The translations under genes and the position numbers were made by a program. Below are positions 37,711 to 47,615 of a DNA stretch of 64,000 nucleotides, in pieces. The notes under the pieces are model-generated. The model was not told where the DNA came from, did not search any database, and saw only the letters and a program-made list of their open reading frames with translations. Location of the stretch: assembly GCA_945836755.1 (NCBI GenBank), contig CAMAMB010000004.1:1-64000 (forward strand), read 5' to 3'. Position 1 is the stretch's first letter. The number at the start of each line of letters is the position of its first letter. Source of the DNA: an uncultured Bacteroidales bacterium. Lineage in GTDB: Bacteria > Bacteroidota > Bacteroidia > Bacteroidales > Bacteroidaceae.

Positions 37711-38411
37711 AAGTTCTGTTATTAAATAGTAGGTTATGTGTTCGCAGGCTCATGTAGCAGTAAGCGCATGTACTTCGGGGCGCTGTCGCCCTTTCGGTGG
37801 ACGTTCGTCTGGCAATCGGACGACGCTCGTACGCCATTCAGCAGACGGGCGTCTGTCACTCGGTGTGCAATCGTCTCCCAAACAGTAGACGCTGACGCAA
37901 AGCCTTACAAAGATACGACGGCAAGGAGGCGAAAACAAGAGGGCCTGCTCCGAGGACCGTCGATTTATAGATTATTGTCCATTTCATCGGCAACTTGTCA
38001 CAAGCGGAAGCAGGGTGTTAAAAGCCGCAGCCATCCGGTCGGCGGTTAGAATGGGCGGTATGGTGAGGGACTGCCTCAACAAGTCACGATGGATGCCGTC
38101 ACAGGATATGGGAGACCATGGAAAGTGAGATTTTGAGGGTCTTCATCGCGAAAAATCATACCCGGCAGATGGTTTGACTGCCGTTTGAGCGGGCTCAGCA
38201 CGTCCTCTTTTGGCCGTCAAAGAGGAGCCATGAGGCTGAAATTGCTCCCCAACTTGCAAAAATGCCGGTCGCTTTGTCCCTCACAGCATGAAGAAATGTC
38301 TAAATTTGCAGCAAATTTTTGCCGCAAGCACTCAACCGGCCACTGAGCCGCCCCGTGCGCGACGCATCTACCTCCCCTCGTTTAACCCATAGCACTCAGC
38401 TATCAGCAATT
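37711..38411. other. Divergent gap with repeat copy 4 and a possible promoter
   Basis: A 701-bp region between the HU-HIG gene and the plus-strand gene at 38412. It holds repeat copy 4 (37778-37907), a hairpin CCTCTTT/AAAGAGG (38204-38225), and a -7-like TAAATTTG (38301-38308) facing the downstream gene. A TTTG at 38273-38276 lies 24 bases before it, longer than usual. No gene is supported here. Confidence 0.4.
37778..37907 (+). repeat. 22-bp-unit intergenic element, copy 4 (degenerate)
   Basis: The left edge keeps GTCGCC then CTTTCGG (37785-37797), as in copy 2. Five 22-bp periods follow, starting at 37798, 37820, 37842, 37864 and 37886, with the GACG..CGT core recognisable in most units. 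The terminal inverted repeat is poorly kept: the right end reads GATACGACGGC about 12 bp further on. It looks like an aged copy of the same element. Confidence 0.6.
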
Positions 38412-39389
38412 ATGGAACCTAACAACACTTCATCTACTCCCCGGCCGGACCTCGACCAGCCTGCCACATCCAACCAGCCTGAAGCCCCTCAGCCTGAAGC
38501 AGGGAGCAAAAACTCCAAGCAGGTCATCATCTACGCCATCATAGCCATCGTGGTTGTACTCGCAGTGGGCGCAACGGTGTGGTATACCAACTTCTCACAA
38601 GGCAAGGCCACAGAGGCCGAGTTTTACGCCTCACTCGACGGCAACGACAACCCCGAAGACTACAAGAGCTTCTTAGACCTGTATCCCGACAGCGAATATG
38701 CGCCTGAAGTAAAGCAGAAGCTGAAAGAGCTGGAGCAAATGCTCCGGGAGTGGAGCCTCATAAGCCTCTCAGACAAGGCGGCCGACTTCGCCCGCTTCAA
38801 GGAGCGTTACTCAACCTACTCCAACTATGCCCGCCTCTGTGACATCAAGATTGACTCGCTCGACTTCATCACGGCCCAACGTATAGGTACCCCCGAGGCT
38901 TACCAGCATTACCTCTCTGTACACCCTGAAGGCGACTACGCTTCGGAAGCTTCCATCGCACAAGGTCAAATTCAAGACCAGGAGGTGACGATGGAAGACC
39001 GCGACCGCATTCTCTCCGTCATTAACGAGTTCTATAAAGGCTTCGAAACCAACGACAAAGAGACAATTTGCTCAAACATTAGTGCAACGATGTCGCAGTT
39101 TCTTGGCCGACAGAATGTGACCAAGGCACAGGTGCTCGAGATGATAGAAAACATGTTTACCGAGAACATCCACAGCGTGCGCTTCAGTGTAAGCCGCGAT
39201 GCAGAAATCACCCACGAGAGCGGCGAGGGCAATCGCGCCGACCACGTCTACAAGGTCAAGTTCTCCGTGGACCAATATATAGAGCGCGAGGGCGACGGCA
39301 AGACCTTCAGCTCATACGAATGTGAGGCCCTGGTCAACTCATCGCTGCTCATCACTTCCCTGCACATGAAGGAACTCTCGCGCAAATAA
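38412..39389 (+). CDS. Single-span membrane protein of unknown function
   Basis: 325 residues from the ATG at 38412. A Pro/Ser/Asn-rich cytoplasmic lead (1-40) is followed by one membrane helix (IIYAIIAIVVVLAVGATVWY, about 43-62). Two similar helical segments carry the related phrases YKSFLDLYPDSEYAPEVKQ and YQHYLSVHPEGDYASEASI, reminiscent of TPR-like repeats. The last 110 residues (from about IVVINEFYKGFETNDK equivalent position 205) resemble an NTF2-like or stress-induced alpha+beta domain. I do not recognise a named family. The upstream frame to 38319 is rejected because the N-terminus there is basic and irregular. Confidence 0.7.
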   Translation: MEPNNTSSTPRPDLDQPATSNQPEAPQPEAGSKNSKQVIIYAIIAIVVVLAVGATVWYTNFSQGKATEAEFYASLDGNDNPEDYKSFLDLYPDSEYAPEVKQKLKELEQMLREWSLISLSDKAADFARFKERYSTYSNYARLCDIKIDSLDFITAQRIGTPEAYQHYLSVHPEGDYASEASIAQGQIQDQEVTMEDRDRILSVINEFYKGFETNDKETICSNISATMSQFLGRQNVTKAQVLEMIENMFTENIHSVRFSVSRDAEITHESGEGNRADHVYKVKFSVDQYIEREGDGKTFSSYECEALVNSSLLITSLHMKELSRK

Positions 39390-39552
39390 TCTCGGCTTGA
39401 CAAACGTCCCTGTCAGACGCCACACCTTACTGCCCCACCCCATACACTTGCATTTCACCATCCAACCTGATAAGCGGTCATAGCGGCTCAACCCACCTAC
39501 GCCCCTCCGCGGCTATTGAGACGATACGCATCGCGCAACTTACGTTACTCAC

Positions 39553-40008
39553 ATGCTTACCATCACCTCCTACGACGATTTTGCCCAGCACTTAGGGCAA
39601 GAGCTTGGCAAGTCAGAATGGCTTAAAGTAGACCAAGACCGTATCAACCTCTTTGCAGATGCCACCCTCGACCATCAGTGGATACACGTAGACCCCGTGC
39701 GCGCAGCCGACGGTCCCTTCGGCCAGACCATCGTACACGGCTACCTCACCTTGAGCCTCCTGCCCTACCTCTGGGAACAGGTCATCAAGGTAGAAAACGT
39801 CAAGATGCTGGTGAACTACGGCATGGACAAGATGAAGTTTGGTCAAGCCGTGCTCTCAGGCCAGGAGGTGCGCCTTGTGGCCTCCCTGCACAGCATCAGC
39901 AACCTCCGCGGAATATGTAAGGTGGAAATCAAGTTTACGATAGAAATAAAGGACGAGAAGAAGCCTGCTCTCAGCGGCATTGCCACCTTCCTCTACCACT
40001 TTGCCTAA
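39553..40008 (+). CDS. MaoC-like hydratase (hot-dog fold)
   Basis: 151-residue (R)-specific enoyl-hydratase-type protein. The hydratase signature is complete: FADATLDHQWIHVDP with the catalytic Asp/His, then GQTIVHGYLTLSLLP. The substrate is probably an enoyl-CoA or related thioester, but no pathway neighbour specifies it. It stands as a single plus-strand gene before a YigZ family gene. Confidence 0.88.
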   Translation: MLTITSYDDFAQHLGQELGKSEWLKVDQDRINLFADATLDHQWIHVDPVRAADGPFGQTIVHGYLTLSLLPYLWEQVIKVENVKMLVNYGMDKMKFGQAVLSGQEVRLVASLHSISNLRGICKVEIKFTIEIKDEKKPALSGIATFLYHFA

Positions 40009-40059
40009 AGCGCCGGACTACGCTACGTCACACCTATATATATAATCGCCCCACTGACC

Positions 40060-40686
40060 ATGGACGAGTTTGACTTTCTCACACTGGAAGAAATGGCCGC
40101 GGGCGTGTATACCGAAAGCCGGTCGAAGTTTATGGCCTTCATCCACCATGCAGACGATGAAACCGAGGCTCAGCACACGATAGAAGCCTATCGAAGGCAG
40201 TACCACGATGCACGTCATGTGTGCTGGGCATACATCGCCTCGGGAGTGGATGCGGCCGGCCAGCCTCAACAAGTCAGCAGAAGCAGCGACGACGGCGAGC
40301 CCTCAGGCACCGCAGGCAAGCCCATACTCGGCCGCCTGCAAGCCGCAGGACTTCAGCAGGTAGTGGCCGTCGTGGTAAGATATTTCGGTGGTGTCAAGTT
40401 AGGCACAGGCCCTTTGGCCAAAGCGTACCGCACCGCCACGGAAGAGGCGCTGGCCACTGCCAACATTGTCAGACGCCACCTAACGACGACCCTGCACTTC
40501 CGCGTGGGTTACGAGCTGGCTGACAAGGTGGAGCGCTGCATGAAGAAGCTGCAGACCGATAATCCCCGACGCACCTATGAAGCGGCCTATATACTTGTCA
40601 GCGTGGACGTACGCAATGCCCAGCTGCAGCAATTCATGGGAGAGATAGCGGATTACGTACAGTTTGAAACCTCTCCACAGCCGTGA
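40060..40686 (+). CDS. YigZ/IMPACT family protein
   Basis: 208 residues. The N-terminal IMPACT domain has [12 protein letters not shown], the [10 protein letters not shown] motif and the [16 protein letters not shown] block, followed by [20 protein letters not shown], all hallmarks of the UPF0029/YigZ family. The C-terminal part (about 140-208) is the small DUF1949-type ferredoxin-fold domain. Roles in translation control or protease regulation have been proposed for the family, but none is shown by sequence. Its stop overlaps the upstream leader of aspS. Confidence 0.9.
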   Translation: MDEFDFLTLEEMAAGVYTESRSKFMAFIHHADDETEAQHTIEAYRRQYHDARHVCWAYIASGVDAAGQPQQVSRSSDDGEPSGTAGKPILGRLQAAGLQQVVAVVVRYFGGVKLGTGPLAKAYRTATEEALATANIVRRHLTTTLHFRVGYELADKVERCMKKLQTDNPRRTYEAAYILVSVDVRNAQLQQFMGEIADYVQFETSPQP

Positions 40687-40808
40687 CCCCCGGCGCAGTA
40701 CACAGCCCTCCCGCCCCTACCCCCGAAGCTCCGGCGAAACCACTCACCGCCACACGGACAAGCAACCATATCACATCAGCAACCCCCTTAATCTATAACC
40801 CCATATCT

Positions 40809-42575
40809 ATGTACAGAAGTCATACCTGCGGCAGTCTCCGCATCGAAGACAAAGGCAAACACGTCACCCTGGCAGGATGGGTACAACGTACTCGCAAGAT
40901 GGGCGGCATGACCTTCGTTGACCTCAGAGACCGCTACGGCATCACCCAACTCGTGTTTGACGAACAGAAAAGCGGTGAACTTTTTGAGCAAGCCAACAAG
41001 ACCGGCCGCGAATACGTCATACAGGTGGAGGGACTCGTGGAAGAACGTTATTCCAAGAACCCCAACATGCCCACCGGCGATATAGAAATCATCGTAGACA
41101 AGTACAACCTGCTCAACCCCTCGCTGACTCCCCCATTCACCATCGAGGAGAACACTGACGGCGGCGACGACCTCCGCATGAAGTACCGCTACCTTGACAT
41201 CCGCCGCGAAAATGTAAGGAAGAACCTCGAGCTACGCCACAAGTTCTGCATAGCGGTGCGTAACTTCCTTGACAGCAAGGGTTTCCTCGAGATAGAAACC
41301 CCCATACTCATTGGCTCTACGCCCGAAGGGGCTCGTGACTTCATCGTGCCCTCACGCATGAACCCGGGACAGTTCTACGCCCTGCCCCAAAGCCCTCAGA
41401 CACTCAAGCAACTGCTCATGGTGGCAGGCATAGACCGTTACTTCCAGATTGCCAAATGCTTCCGCGATGAAGACCTACGTGCAGACCGTCAACCGGAATT
41501 CACCCAGATAGACTGCGAAATGTCGTTCGTCACCCAGGAAGACATCCTGCAAATCTTTGAAGAGATGACCAAGTACCTCTTCAAGGAAGTGCGCGGCGTA
41601 GACCTCGGCGAAGCCCCCTTCCCACGTATGCCCTGGCAAGAGGCCATGGAGAAGTATGGCTCCGACAAGCCCGACACTCGCTTCGGCATGGAGTTTAAGG
41701 AGCTTACCACCCTGCTCAAAGGCACCGGCAACTTTAGCATCTTTGACGACGCCGCATACATAGGCGGCATAGTAGCTCCGGGCTGTGCGGGATACTCTCG
41801 CAAGCAACTCGACGAACTGACCAACTTCGTCAAGATGCCTCAAATCGGCGCCAAGGGCCTTGTTTGGGTCAAGGTGGCCGACGACGGAAGCATCAAATCG
41901 TCAGTGGACAAATACTACACACCGGAACAGATACACCAAGTCTGTGAAACAGCTGGCGCCGCTAACGGCGACCTCATCCTCATTCTTTGCGGCCCCGACG
42001 CTATGCGTTGCCGCAAACAGCTCTGTGAGCTCCGTCTCGAGATGGGTAATCGCCTCGGCCTGCGCGATAAGAACAAATTTTCCCTGCTGTGGGTGGTTGA
42101 CTTCCCCATGTTTGAGTGGAGCGACGAAGAAGGTCGCCTCATGGCCATGCACCACCCATTTACCTCTCCACGCCCTCAAGACATCCCCTTGCTGGCCACC
42201 CAACCTGAGAAGGTGCTTGCCGACGCCTACGACATGGTATGCAACGGCATAGAAGTAGGTGGCGGCTCCATCCGTATCCACGATGCAGAGCTTCAGGCAC
42301 AGATATTCAAGGTGCTCGGCTTCACCCCCGAAAAAGCACAAGCACAGTTTGGATTCCTGATGAACGCCTTCAAATATGGCGCACCCCCTCATGGCGGCCT
42401 GGCATACGGGCTCGACCGCTGGGTATCCATCTTCGCCGGCCTGGACAGCATCCGCGACTGCATAGCCTTCCCCAAAAACAACTCAGGCCGCGACGTCATG
42501 CTCGATGCCCCCTCTGAAGTGGCCGAGGCCCAGCTGGAAGAACTGAAGATAGCCCTTGTAAAAGACGCAGAGTAG
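40809..42575 (+). CDS. aspS: Aspartyl-tRNA synthetase
   Basis: Class II synthetase that charges tRNA-Asp. From the ATG at 40809 it has 588 residues. The N-terminal OB-fold anticodon-binding domain begins [26 protein letters not shown]. Motif 1 is [20 protein letters not shown], motif 2 is [18 protein letters not shown], and motif 3 is [17 protein letters not shown] bacterial-type GAD insertion lies at about 290-410. The 42-codon upstream extension of the frame is proline-rich and outside the family. Confidence 0.97.
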   Translation: MYRSHTCGSLRIEDKGKHVTLAGWVQRTRKMGGMTFVDLRDRYGITQLVFDEQKSGELFEQANKTGREYVIQVEGLVEERYSKNPNMPTGDIEIIVDKYNLLNPSLTPPFTIEENTDGGDDLRMKYRYLDIRRENVRKNLELRHKFCIAVRNFLDSKGFLEIETPILIGSTPEGARDFIVPSRMNPGQFYALPQSPQTLKQLLMVAGIDRYFQIAKCFRDEDLRADRQPEFTQIDCEMSFVTQEDILQIFEEMTKYLFKEVRGVDLGEAPFPRMPWQEAMEKYGSDKPDTRFGMEFKELTTLLKGTGNFSIFDDAAYIGGIVAPGCAGYSRKQLDELTNFVKMPQIGAKGLVWVKVADDGSIKSSVDKYYTPEQIHQVCETAGAANGDLILILCGPDAMRCRKQLCELRLEMGNRLGLRDKNKFSLLWVVDFPMFEWSDEEGRLMAMHHPFTSPRPQDIPLLATQPEKVLADAYDMVCNGIEVGGGSIRIHDAELQAQIFKVLGFTPEKAQAQFGFLMNAFKYGAPPHGGLAYGLDRWVSIFAGLDSIRDCIAFPKNNSGRDVMLDAPSEVAEAQLEELKIALVKDAE

Positions 42576-42688
42576 CGGAAAGACCACCCGATATGCGCAA
42601 CGCGTAATCTCAGCACACTACATGGTGCTATCTGTAAGTAACTCAGAAAAAAAGAGGAGCGAGGCGCTATCAATTATAAAAAAAGACG

Positions 42689-42696
42689 TAATTTTG
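42689..42696 (+). promoter_or_regulatory. -7 promoter element close to the DUF177 start
   Basis: TAATTTTG (42689-42696) matches the Bacteroidales -7 consensus perfectly, followed by CAGCCGCT and then the ATG at 42705. A start site about 7 bases further on would make a nearly leaderless mRNA. No clear TTG box lies 19-21 bases upstream. Confidence 0.4.
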
Positions 42697-42704
42697 CAGC
42701 CGCT

Positions 42705-43154
42705 ATGTATAGTGACAGCACTCTGACCATCAACCCCTCTAAAGCCGTGCAGACTTCTCCACTTCTGACGGTGAACTTGCAAGATGCCTTCTTTAAGGCA
42801 CTGGACCAAGACGAGGTGTTGGGCGGCGACGTAGAGGTCAACCTCGCGATAAGCAGCCAAGGCGCTTCCTTCTATGAAGTGAAGCTGCAAATCAAAGGAG
42901 ATGTCACTGTCGTATGTGACCGTTGTCTTGACCCCGTTAACGTTTCCGTAGCATGCGAGGACGTAGTGAAGGTGAAGGACGACGACGCAGACGAGACGCA
43001 GGGCACAGACCTGCTGTACACCGAAGTTGACGGTTCAATCGACCTGGGATGGACTGTCTACGAGGTCATCATTACAGCCCTACCCCCAAGGCGTATTCAC
43101 CTTGAAGGTCAATGCAACCCCGATACTGCAAAGTATATAGCCGGCGAAGCATGA
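42705..43154 (+). CDS. DUF177 (YceD) family protein
   Basis: 149-residue cytoplasmic protein of the DUF177/YceD family, which in many bacteria sits directly before rpmF. Its centre carries the conserved CDRCLDPV motif (Cys pair near residue 72), followed by an acidic stretch and DLGWTVYEVIITALPPRRIH. A link to 23S rRNA or ribosome assembly has been suggested for the family; the gene order here (45 bp before rpmF) fits that. It likely starts the rpmF-fabH-era-der transcription run. Confidence 0.88.
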   Translation: MYSDSTLTINPSKAVQTSPLLTVNLQDAFFKALDQDEVLGGDVEVNLAISSQGASFYEVKLQIKGDVTVVCDRCLDPVNVSVACEDVVKVKDDDADETQGTDLLYTEVDGSIDLGWTVYEVIITALPPRRIHLEGQCNPDTAKYIAGEA

Positions 43155-43199
43155 GATTACTCTGAATACAACTAAACTCAACAAAATCATTCTCATAAA

Positions 43200-43385
43200 A
43201 TGGCACATCCTAAAAGAAGACAGTCAAAGACCCGTACCCTCAAGCGTAGAACCCACGACAAAGCCGTAGCTCCTACGCTCGCCGTATGTCCTAATTGTGG
43301 TGCATGGCACATCTACCACACAGTATGCCCCACATGCGGCTACTATCGTGGTAAGCTCGCTATCAACAAGGAAGTAGCCGAATAA
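43200..43385 (+). CDS. rpmF: 50S ribosomal protein L32
   Basis: 61-residue ribosomal protein of the large subunit. It begins AHPKRRQSKTRTLKRRTHDK after Met, and has the zinc-binding type of two Cys pairs, VCPNCGAWHIYHTVCPTCGYY. The four Cys mean this is the zinc-dependent form. A terminator follows at 43461-43520. Confidence 0.97.
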   Translation: MAHPKRRQSKTRTLKRRTHDKAVAPTLAVCPNCGAWHIYHTVCPTCGYYRGKLAINKEVAE

Positions 43386-43460
43386 GGCTATTCTGCATCG
43401 CTCTCACGAGCGACGATAGTACACTTCCTATTGGCCACAAGCCATTTAGAACTAATTTCA

Positions 43461-43520
43461 ATAGAGAGTTTAAGAGTGGTACAGGGCCTCCCCCTCCCAC
43501 TCTTAGACTTGTCTCTTTTT
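43461..43520 (+). terminator. Terminator after rpmF
   Basis: TAAGAGTGG (43471-43479) and CCACTCTTA (43497-43505) form the stem, extended by GAG/CTC pairing outside, and a run CTCTTTTT (43513-43520) follows. Transcription beyond it into fabH is probably reinitiated. Confidence 0.75.
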
Positions 43521-43627
43521 ATATGAGAGGCACGGCATAATCTCACGCTGACTAAAAGACGTACATCCTTTCAAGGTATTTTAGTGCAGTTCGCTCAGTG
43601 CCCTCTCCCTAACCAAGTGAGTATAAC

Positions 43628-44620
43628 ATGGAAAAGATTAATGCCGTTATTACTGGCGTTGGAGGCTATGTGCCTGAATATGTGCTCAACAATGATGAGC
43701 TGGCTCGCATGGTCGATACCAACGATGAGTGGATAATGACACGCATCGGCATAAAGGAGCGCCGCATTCTCAACGAGGAAGGGCTCGGCACCAGCTACAT
43801 GGCCCGCAAGGCTGTCAAGCAGTTGCTGGAGAAGACGAACACCGATCCCGGAGAAGTGGACTGCCTCATCATTGCCACTACAACCCCTGACTATCACTTT
43901 CCCTCTACCTCAAGCATCGTTGTCGGCAAGGTGGGCATGAAGAATGCCTTTGCCATTGACATGCAGGCCGCATGTAGTGGCTTCCTATTTGCAATGGACG
44001 CAGCAGCGGGTATGATACAGAGCGGACGATATAAGAAGATAGTAGTCTGCGGTGCTGACAAAATGTCATCTATTGTAGATTACACCGATCGTGCAACCTG
44101 CCCAATCTTTGGTGACGGCGCTGCCGCTGTGATGGTTGAGCCAAGCACTGAAGAAGGATATGGTTGGCAGGATAGCTACCTGCGCACTGACGGTCTTGGC
44201 CTACCCTTCCTCTGTTTGAAGGCTGGCGGTTCGGTTTGTTCTCCTTCCTACTTCACGATAGACCACCGCATGCACTACCTCCACCAGGAAGGGCGCACAG
44301 TCTTCAAGTTCGCTGTGACGAACATGAGTAATGCCTGTGCCCTCATCGCGGAGCGTAATGGGCTTACCAAGGATAGTATCAACTGGATCGTTCCCCATCA
44401 GGCCAACGTGCGCATTATAGAAGCTGTGGCCCAGCGCCTGGAAGTGCCCATGGAGCAAGTAATGTTGAACATACAACGCTACGGGAACACCTCAGCCGGC
44501 ACCCTTCCCCTGGCTCTCTGGGATTATGAGAAGCAGCTCAAGAAGGGAGACAATCTCATCTTGACCGCATTCGGTGCCGGCTTCACCTGGGGCGCTGCCT
44601 ATATCAAGTGGGCTTATTGA
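43628..44620 (+). CDS. fabH: 3-oxoacyl-ACP synthase III
   Basis: Starts fatty acid chains by condensing acyl-CoA with malonyl-ACP. 330 residues with the Cys nucleophile in [11 protein letters not shown] near residue 116, the catalytic His in [13 protein letters not shown] near residue 258, and Asn in [13 protein letters not shown] near residue 288. The conserved [17 protein letters not shown] lies near the start. plsX, often between rpmF and fabH in other bacteria, is absent here. Confidence 0.96.
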   Translation: MEKINAVITGVGGYVPEYVLNNDELARMVDTNDEWIMTRIGIKERRILNEEGLGTSYMARKAVKQLLEKTNTDPGEVDCLIIATTTPDYHFPSTSSIVVGKVGMKNAFAIDMQAACSGFLFAMDAAAGMIQSGRYKKIVVCGADKMSSIVDYTDRATCPIFGDGAAAVMVEPSTEEGYGWQDSYLRTDGLGLPFLCLKAGGSVCSPSYFTIDHRMHYLHQEGRTVFKFAVTNMSNACALIAERNGLTKDSINWIVPHQANVRIIEAVAQRLEVPMEQVMLNIQRYGNTSAGTLPLALWDYEKQLKKGDNLILTAFGAGFTWGAAYIKWAY

Positions 44621-44681
44621 TACCGGCCCGAGTGACAAAACGACTGCATCCATTCTCGCAACAACCCATATACCCACAAGA

Positions 44682-44724
44682 CCAACGGTCATGACTTTAA
44701 GCCGTGACCGTTGGTTGTTCGGTT
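44682..44724 (+). terminator. Terminator after fabH
   Basis: CCAACGGTCA (44682-44691) pairs with TGACCGTTGG (44705-44714), then TTGTTCGGTT. The stem is strong and the tail moderately T-rich. Confidence 0.6.
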
Positions 44725-44760
44725 AAATCTAACCCACGTCTAACAGGCACAACGCAGTAA

Positions 44761-45669
44761 ATGACCATAGAAGCATACAGCCCCACCCACAAGGCAGGCT
44801 TTGTCAATATCGTTGGTAACCCTAACGTTGGCAAGTCGACCTTGATGAATCTCTTCATGAAGGAGCGCATATCCATTACCTCCTTCAAAGCGCAGACCAC
44901 GCGCCACCGTATCATGGGCATCATCAATGAAGAAGACGTCCAAATAGTCTTCTCCGATACTCCGGGCGTGCTCAAACCTAATTACAAGTTGCAAGAAGAC
45001 ATGCTTGCCTTTTCGGTGTCCGCCCTGAGCGATGCAGATGTGCTGCTGTACGTCACAGACGTCATCGAAAAGCCTCAAAAGAACTCGGACTTCGTCGAGA
45101 AGGTGCAGAAGATGGATGTACCAGTACTGGTACTCATTAACAAAATCGATTTAAGCAACCAGACAAACCTGGAGAGCCTTGTAGAAGAGTGGCATCAGGT
45201 GCTCCCAGAGGCTGAGATATTCCCCATCTCAGCGAAAGCCAAGTTCAACATAGATAATGTGCTTGGTAGAATTAAGGAGTTACTTCCGGCTTCCCCACCC
45301 TACTTTGGCAAAGACCAGTGGACCGACAAGCCGGCGCGTTTCTTCGTGACAGAAATCATTCGCGAGAAGATTCTTCTATACTACGATAAGGAAATACCCT
45401 ACTCGGTAGAGGTCGTGGTCGAGGAGTTTAAGGAAAGCAAAGACCACATCCACATCTCGGCTGTCATCTATGCGGAACGCGAAAGTCAGAAAGGCATTCT
45501 CATTGGTCATCAAGGTATTGCACTCAAAAAGGTCTCCACCGAGGCTCGCCGCACCTTAGAGAAGTTCTTCGACAAACGCATATACCTTCGCACCTATGTC
45601 AAGGTAGATAAAGACTGGCGCAATAACAGTCAACGTCTCCAGGCATTTGGCTACGACCAAAAGGGGTAA
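44761..45669 (+). CDS. era: GTPase Era
   Basis: GTPase for 30S ribosome assembly that binds the 3' end of 16S rRNA. 302 residues: G1 GNPNVGKST, G3 DTPG in FSDTPGVLK, G4 NKID in LINKIDLSN, then a C-terminal KH domain with VIYAERESQKGILIGHQG and KKVSTEARR. The short N-terminal lead before G1 is typical. Confidence 0.96.
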   Translation: MTIEAYSPTHKAGFVNIVGNPNVGKSTLMNLFMKERISITSFKAQTTRHRIMGIINEEDVQIVFSDTPGVLKPNYKLQEDMLAFSVSALSDADVLLYVTDVIEKPQKNSDFVEKVQKMDVPVLVLINKIDLSNQTNLESLVEEWHQVLPEAEIFPISAKAKFNIDNVLGRIKELLPASPPYFGKDQWTDKPARFFVTEIIREKILLYYDKEIPYSVEVVVEEFKESKDHIHISAVIYAERESQKGILIGHQGIALKKVSTEARRTLEKFFDKRIYLRTYVKVDKDWRNNSQRLQAFGYDQKG

Positions 45670-45742
45670 GCCGGCTCTCATATATTCACTTCTCTCGCAG
45701 CTGCCGCATGGCGGTGCGACATTACATAAAACCGATTGAACT

Positions 45743-47056
45743 GTGTCCAAATTAATAGCCATTGTAGGCCGTCCCAACGTGGGTAAGTCTACACTCTTTA
45801 ATCGCTTGACCGGCACCCGGCAAGCCATTGTGAGCGACGAGGCAGGCACTACACGCGACCGACAATATGGTAAGTGCGAGTGGGGCAAGACCACATTCTC
45901 ATTAGTTGATACCGGAGGCTGGGTAGTCAACTCGGATGACATTTTCGAGGAAGCTATCCGCCGTCAGGTGACATTGGCGACCGAAGAAGCCGATGCCATC
46001 CTCTTCGTCGTGGATGTGAAGAACGGTATCACCGATCTTGACGAGGAAGTTGCACGCATCTTGCGTGCCACGAAAACGCCTGTCATACTATGTGCCAACA
46101 AGGCCGATAATAACATTGACCGCTACGATGCCGCAGAATTTTATAGCCTCGGCATAGGCGATCCATACCCCATCTCTGCTGCAACCGGAAGCGGCACAGG
46201 CGACCTGCTTGACCGCATCCTGGAAGTTGTGGGACGGGATAACGATGATGACGCTGTAGATGACATTCCTCGCTTGGCCGTAGTCGGTCGTCCCAACGCC
46301 GGTAAAAGTTCTATCATCAATGCGTTCCTCGACGAGCAACGCCATATCGTGACTGACATCGCCGGCACCACGCGAGACAGCATACTCACACGCTACAACA
46401 AGTTCGGCTTCGACTTCAACCTCGTAGATACTGCCGGCATTCGCAAAAAGAACAAAGTGAGCGAGGACTTGGAGTTCTATTCTGTGATGCGCGCCATACG
46501 CTCCATCGAATACTCTGACGTGTGTCTGCTCCTACTTGACGCGACACGTGGAATAGAGGGACAGGACCTCAACATATTGCAAATCATCCAGCGCAACCAG
46601 AAGAGTCTCGTCGTTGTAGTAAATAAGTGGGACCTCGTAGAGGATAAGTCTCAGGTAGCCATACGCCACTACACAGAGACCATACGTCAGCGTCTCGCTC
46701 CATTCACCGACTTCCCCATCGTGTTTACCTCAGCTGTAACTAAGCAGCGTATCTTCAAAGTGTTGGAGGTGGCCAATGAAGTCTGCAAGACACGTAAGAA
46801 CCATGTCGGCACATCTAAGCTCAACGAGGAGATGCTTCCTCTCATTGAAGCGTATCCCCCACCCTCCATCAAGGGTAAATATATCAAGATAAAGTATTGC
46901 ACGCAGATCCCCAATACACAAATTCCCACCTTCGTCTTTTACGCCAACCTTCCGCAGTATGTCAAGGAGCCTTACAAGCGCTTCCTTGAAAACAAGATAC
47001 GTGAACGCTGGAACTTCACAGGCACCCCCATTCAGATATTCATACGTCAGAAGTAA
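45743..47056 (+). CDS. der: GTPase Der (EngA)
   Basis: Double GTPase for 50S ribosome assembly, 437 residues. The two G domains have GRPNVGKST near residue 9 and GRPNAGKSS near residue 182, DTGGW and DTAGIRKK switch II motifs, and NKAD and NKWD specificity motifs. A KH-like C-terminal domain follows (about 355-437). The start codon is GTG at 45743, which places [14 protein letters not shown] right at the N-terminus; no ATG is available nearby. It is 74 bp downstream of era. Confidence 0.97.
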   Translation: MSKLIAIVGRPNVGKSTLFNRLTGTRQAIVSDEAGTTRDRQYGKCEWGKTTFSLVDTGGWVVNSDDIFEEAIRRQVTLATEEADAILFVVDVKNGITDLDEEVARILRATKTPVILCANKADNNIDRYDAAEFYSLGIGDPYPISAATGSGTGDLLDRILEVVGRDNDDDAVDDIPRLAVVGRPNAGKSSIINAFLDEQRHIVTDIAGTTRDSILTRYNKFGFDFNLVDTAGIRKKNKVSEDLEFYSVMRAIRSIEYSDVCLLLLDATRGIEGQDLNILQIIQRNQKSLVVVVNKWDLVEDKSQVAIRHYTETIRQRLAPFTDFPIVFTSAVTKQRIFKVLEVANEVCKTRKNHVGTSKLNEEMLPLIEAYPPPSIKGKYIKIKYCTQIPNTQIPTFVFYANLPQYVKEPYKRFLENKIRERWNFTGTPIQIFIRQK

Positions 47057-47076
47057 TTGGCCTACACTTTCATACA

Positions 47077-47529
47077 ATGAACCTTAATATCTCTATACTT
47101 GGGAAGTGGCAGAAGGCTACTTCCCTTGTTGTTTGCAGCTTCTGCTGTGCCTCTCTGTGTTTCATCCATGCCTCTTGCTCTGACAGTCATGCGACAGAGG
47201 CTGACCCCAACGGCTTCCAAGACAGTTTGGCAGTATATGACTATATGCTCCTTGCCAAGGGCCACTTCGAAGCCTATACCGATTCGATGGCTTCATGCCA
47301 CGGCGCTCCTCCCACATACAAGCAACACACCATTGCCTTGCTGAGACACCATTATCTGCAAGTGCTCTCTGACCGTAAGGGAGTACGCAGTGCACAGGTT
47401 GCCCGTAAAGAGTTTCACGACGATGGCAAGATGGTCAACGTCTACCTCAACGTGACCTACAACGACAGCACCAGCGACGAGATACAATTCCCCATGGTTT
47501 TCTTCCAAAATTCCTGGAGGATACGATAA
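47077..47529 (+). CDS. Small exported protein, unknown function
   Basis: 150 residues. A hydrophobic N-terminus (ATSLVVCSFCCASLCFIHASC) followed by Ser/Asp is consistent with an exported protein, and the Cys at HASC could be a lipid-attachment site, though the -3 position (His) is poor for a lipobox. The remaining residues form an alpha+beta domain with three strands near the end (MVNVYLNVTYNDSTSDEIQF, FPMVFFQNSWRIR) resembling the DUF4878/NTF2-like lipoproteins of Bacteroidales. It lies 20 bp after der, but its role is unknown. Confidence 0.65.
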   Translation: MNLNISILGKWQKATSLVVCSFCCASLCFIHASCSDSHATEADPNGFQDSLAVYDYMLLAKGHFEAYTDSMASCHGAPPTYKQHTIALLRHHYLQVLSDRKGVRSAQVARKEFHDDGKMVNVYLNVTYNDSTSDEIQFPMVFFQNSWRIR

Positions 47530-47550
47530 GTAGTGCGGTCTAATGCGCGA

Positions 47551-47567
47551 TTGGCACGAAGTTTGCA
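47551..47567 (+). promoter_or_regulatory. Sigma-54 promoter upstream of htpG
   Basis: TTGGCACGAAGTTTGCA (47551-47567) is a textbook RpoN site: GG at 47553-47554 and GC at 47565-47566 are exactly 10 bases apart and the surrounding bases match TGGCACGRNNNTTGCW throughout. Transcription would start near 47578, leaving a leader of about 38 bases before the htpG ATG at 47616. Confidence 0.65.
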
Positions 47568-47615
47568 ATATAGAGCGCAGAAATACCCAACATATTTTGT
47601 AAACATACTATCACT

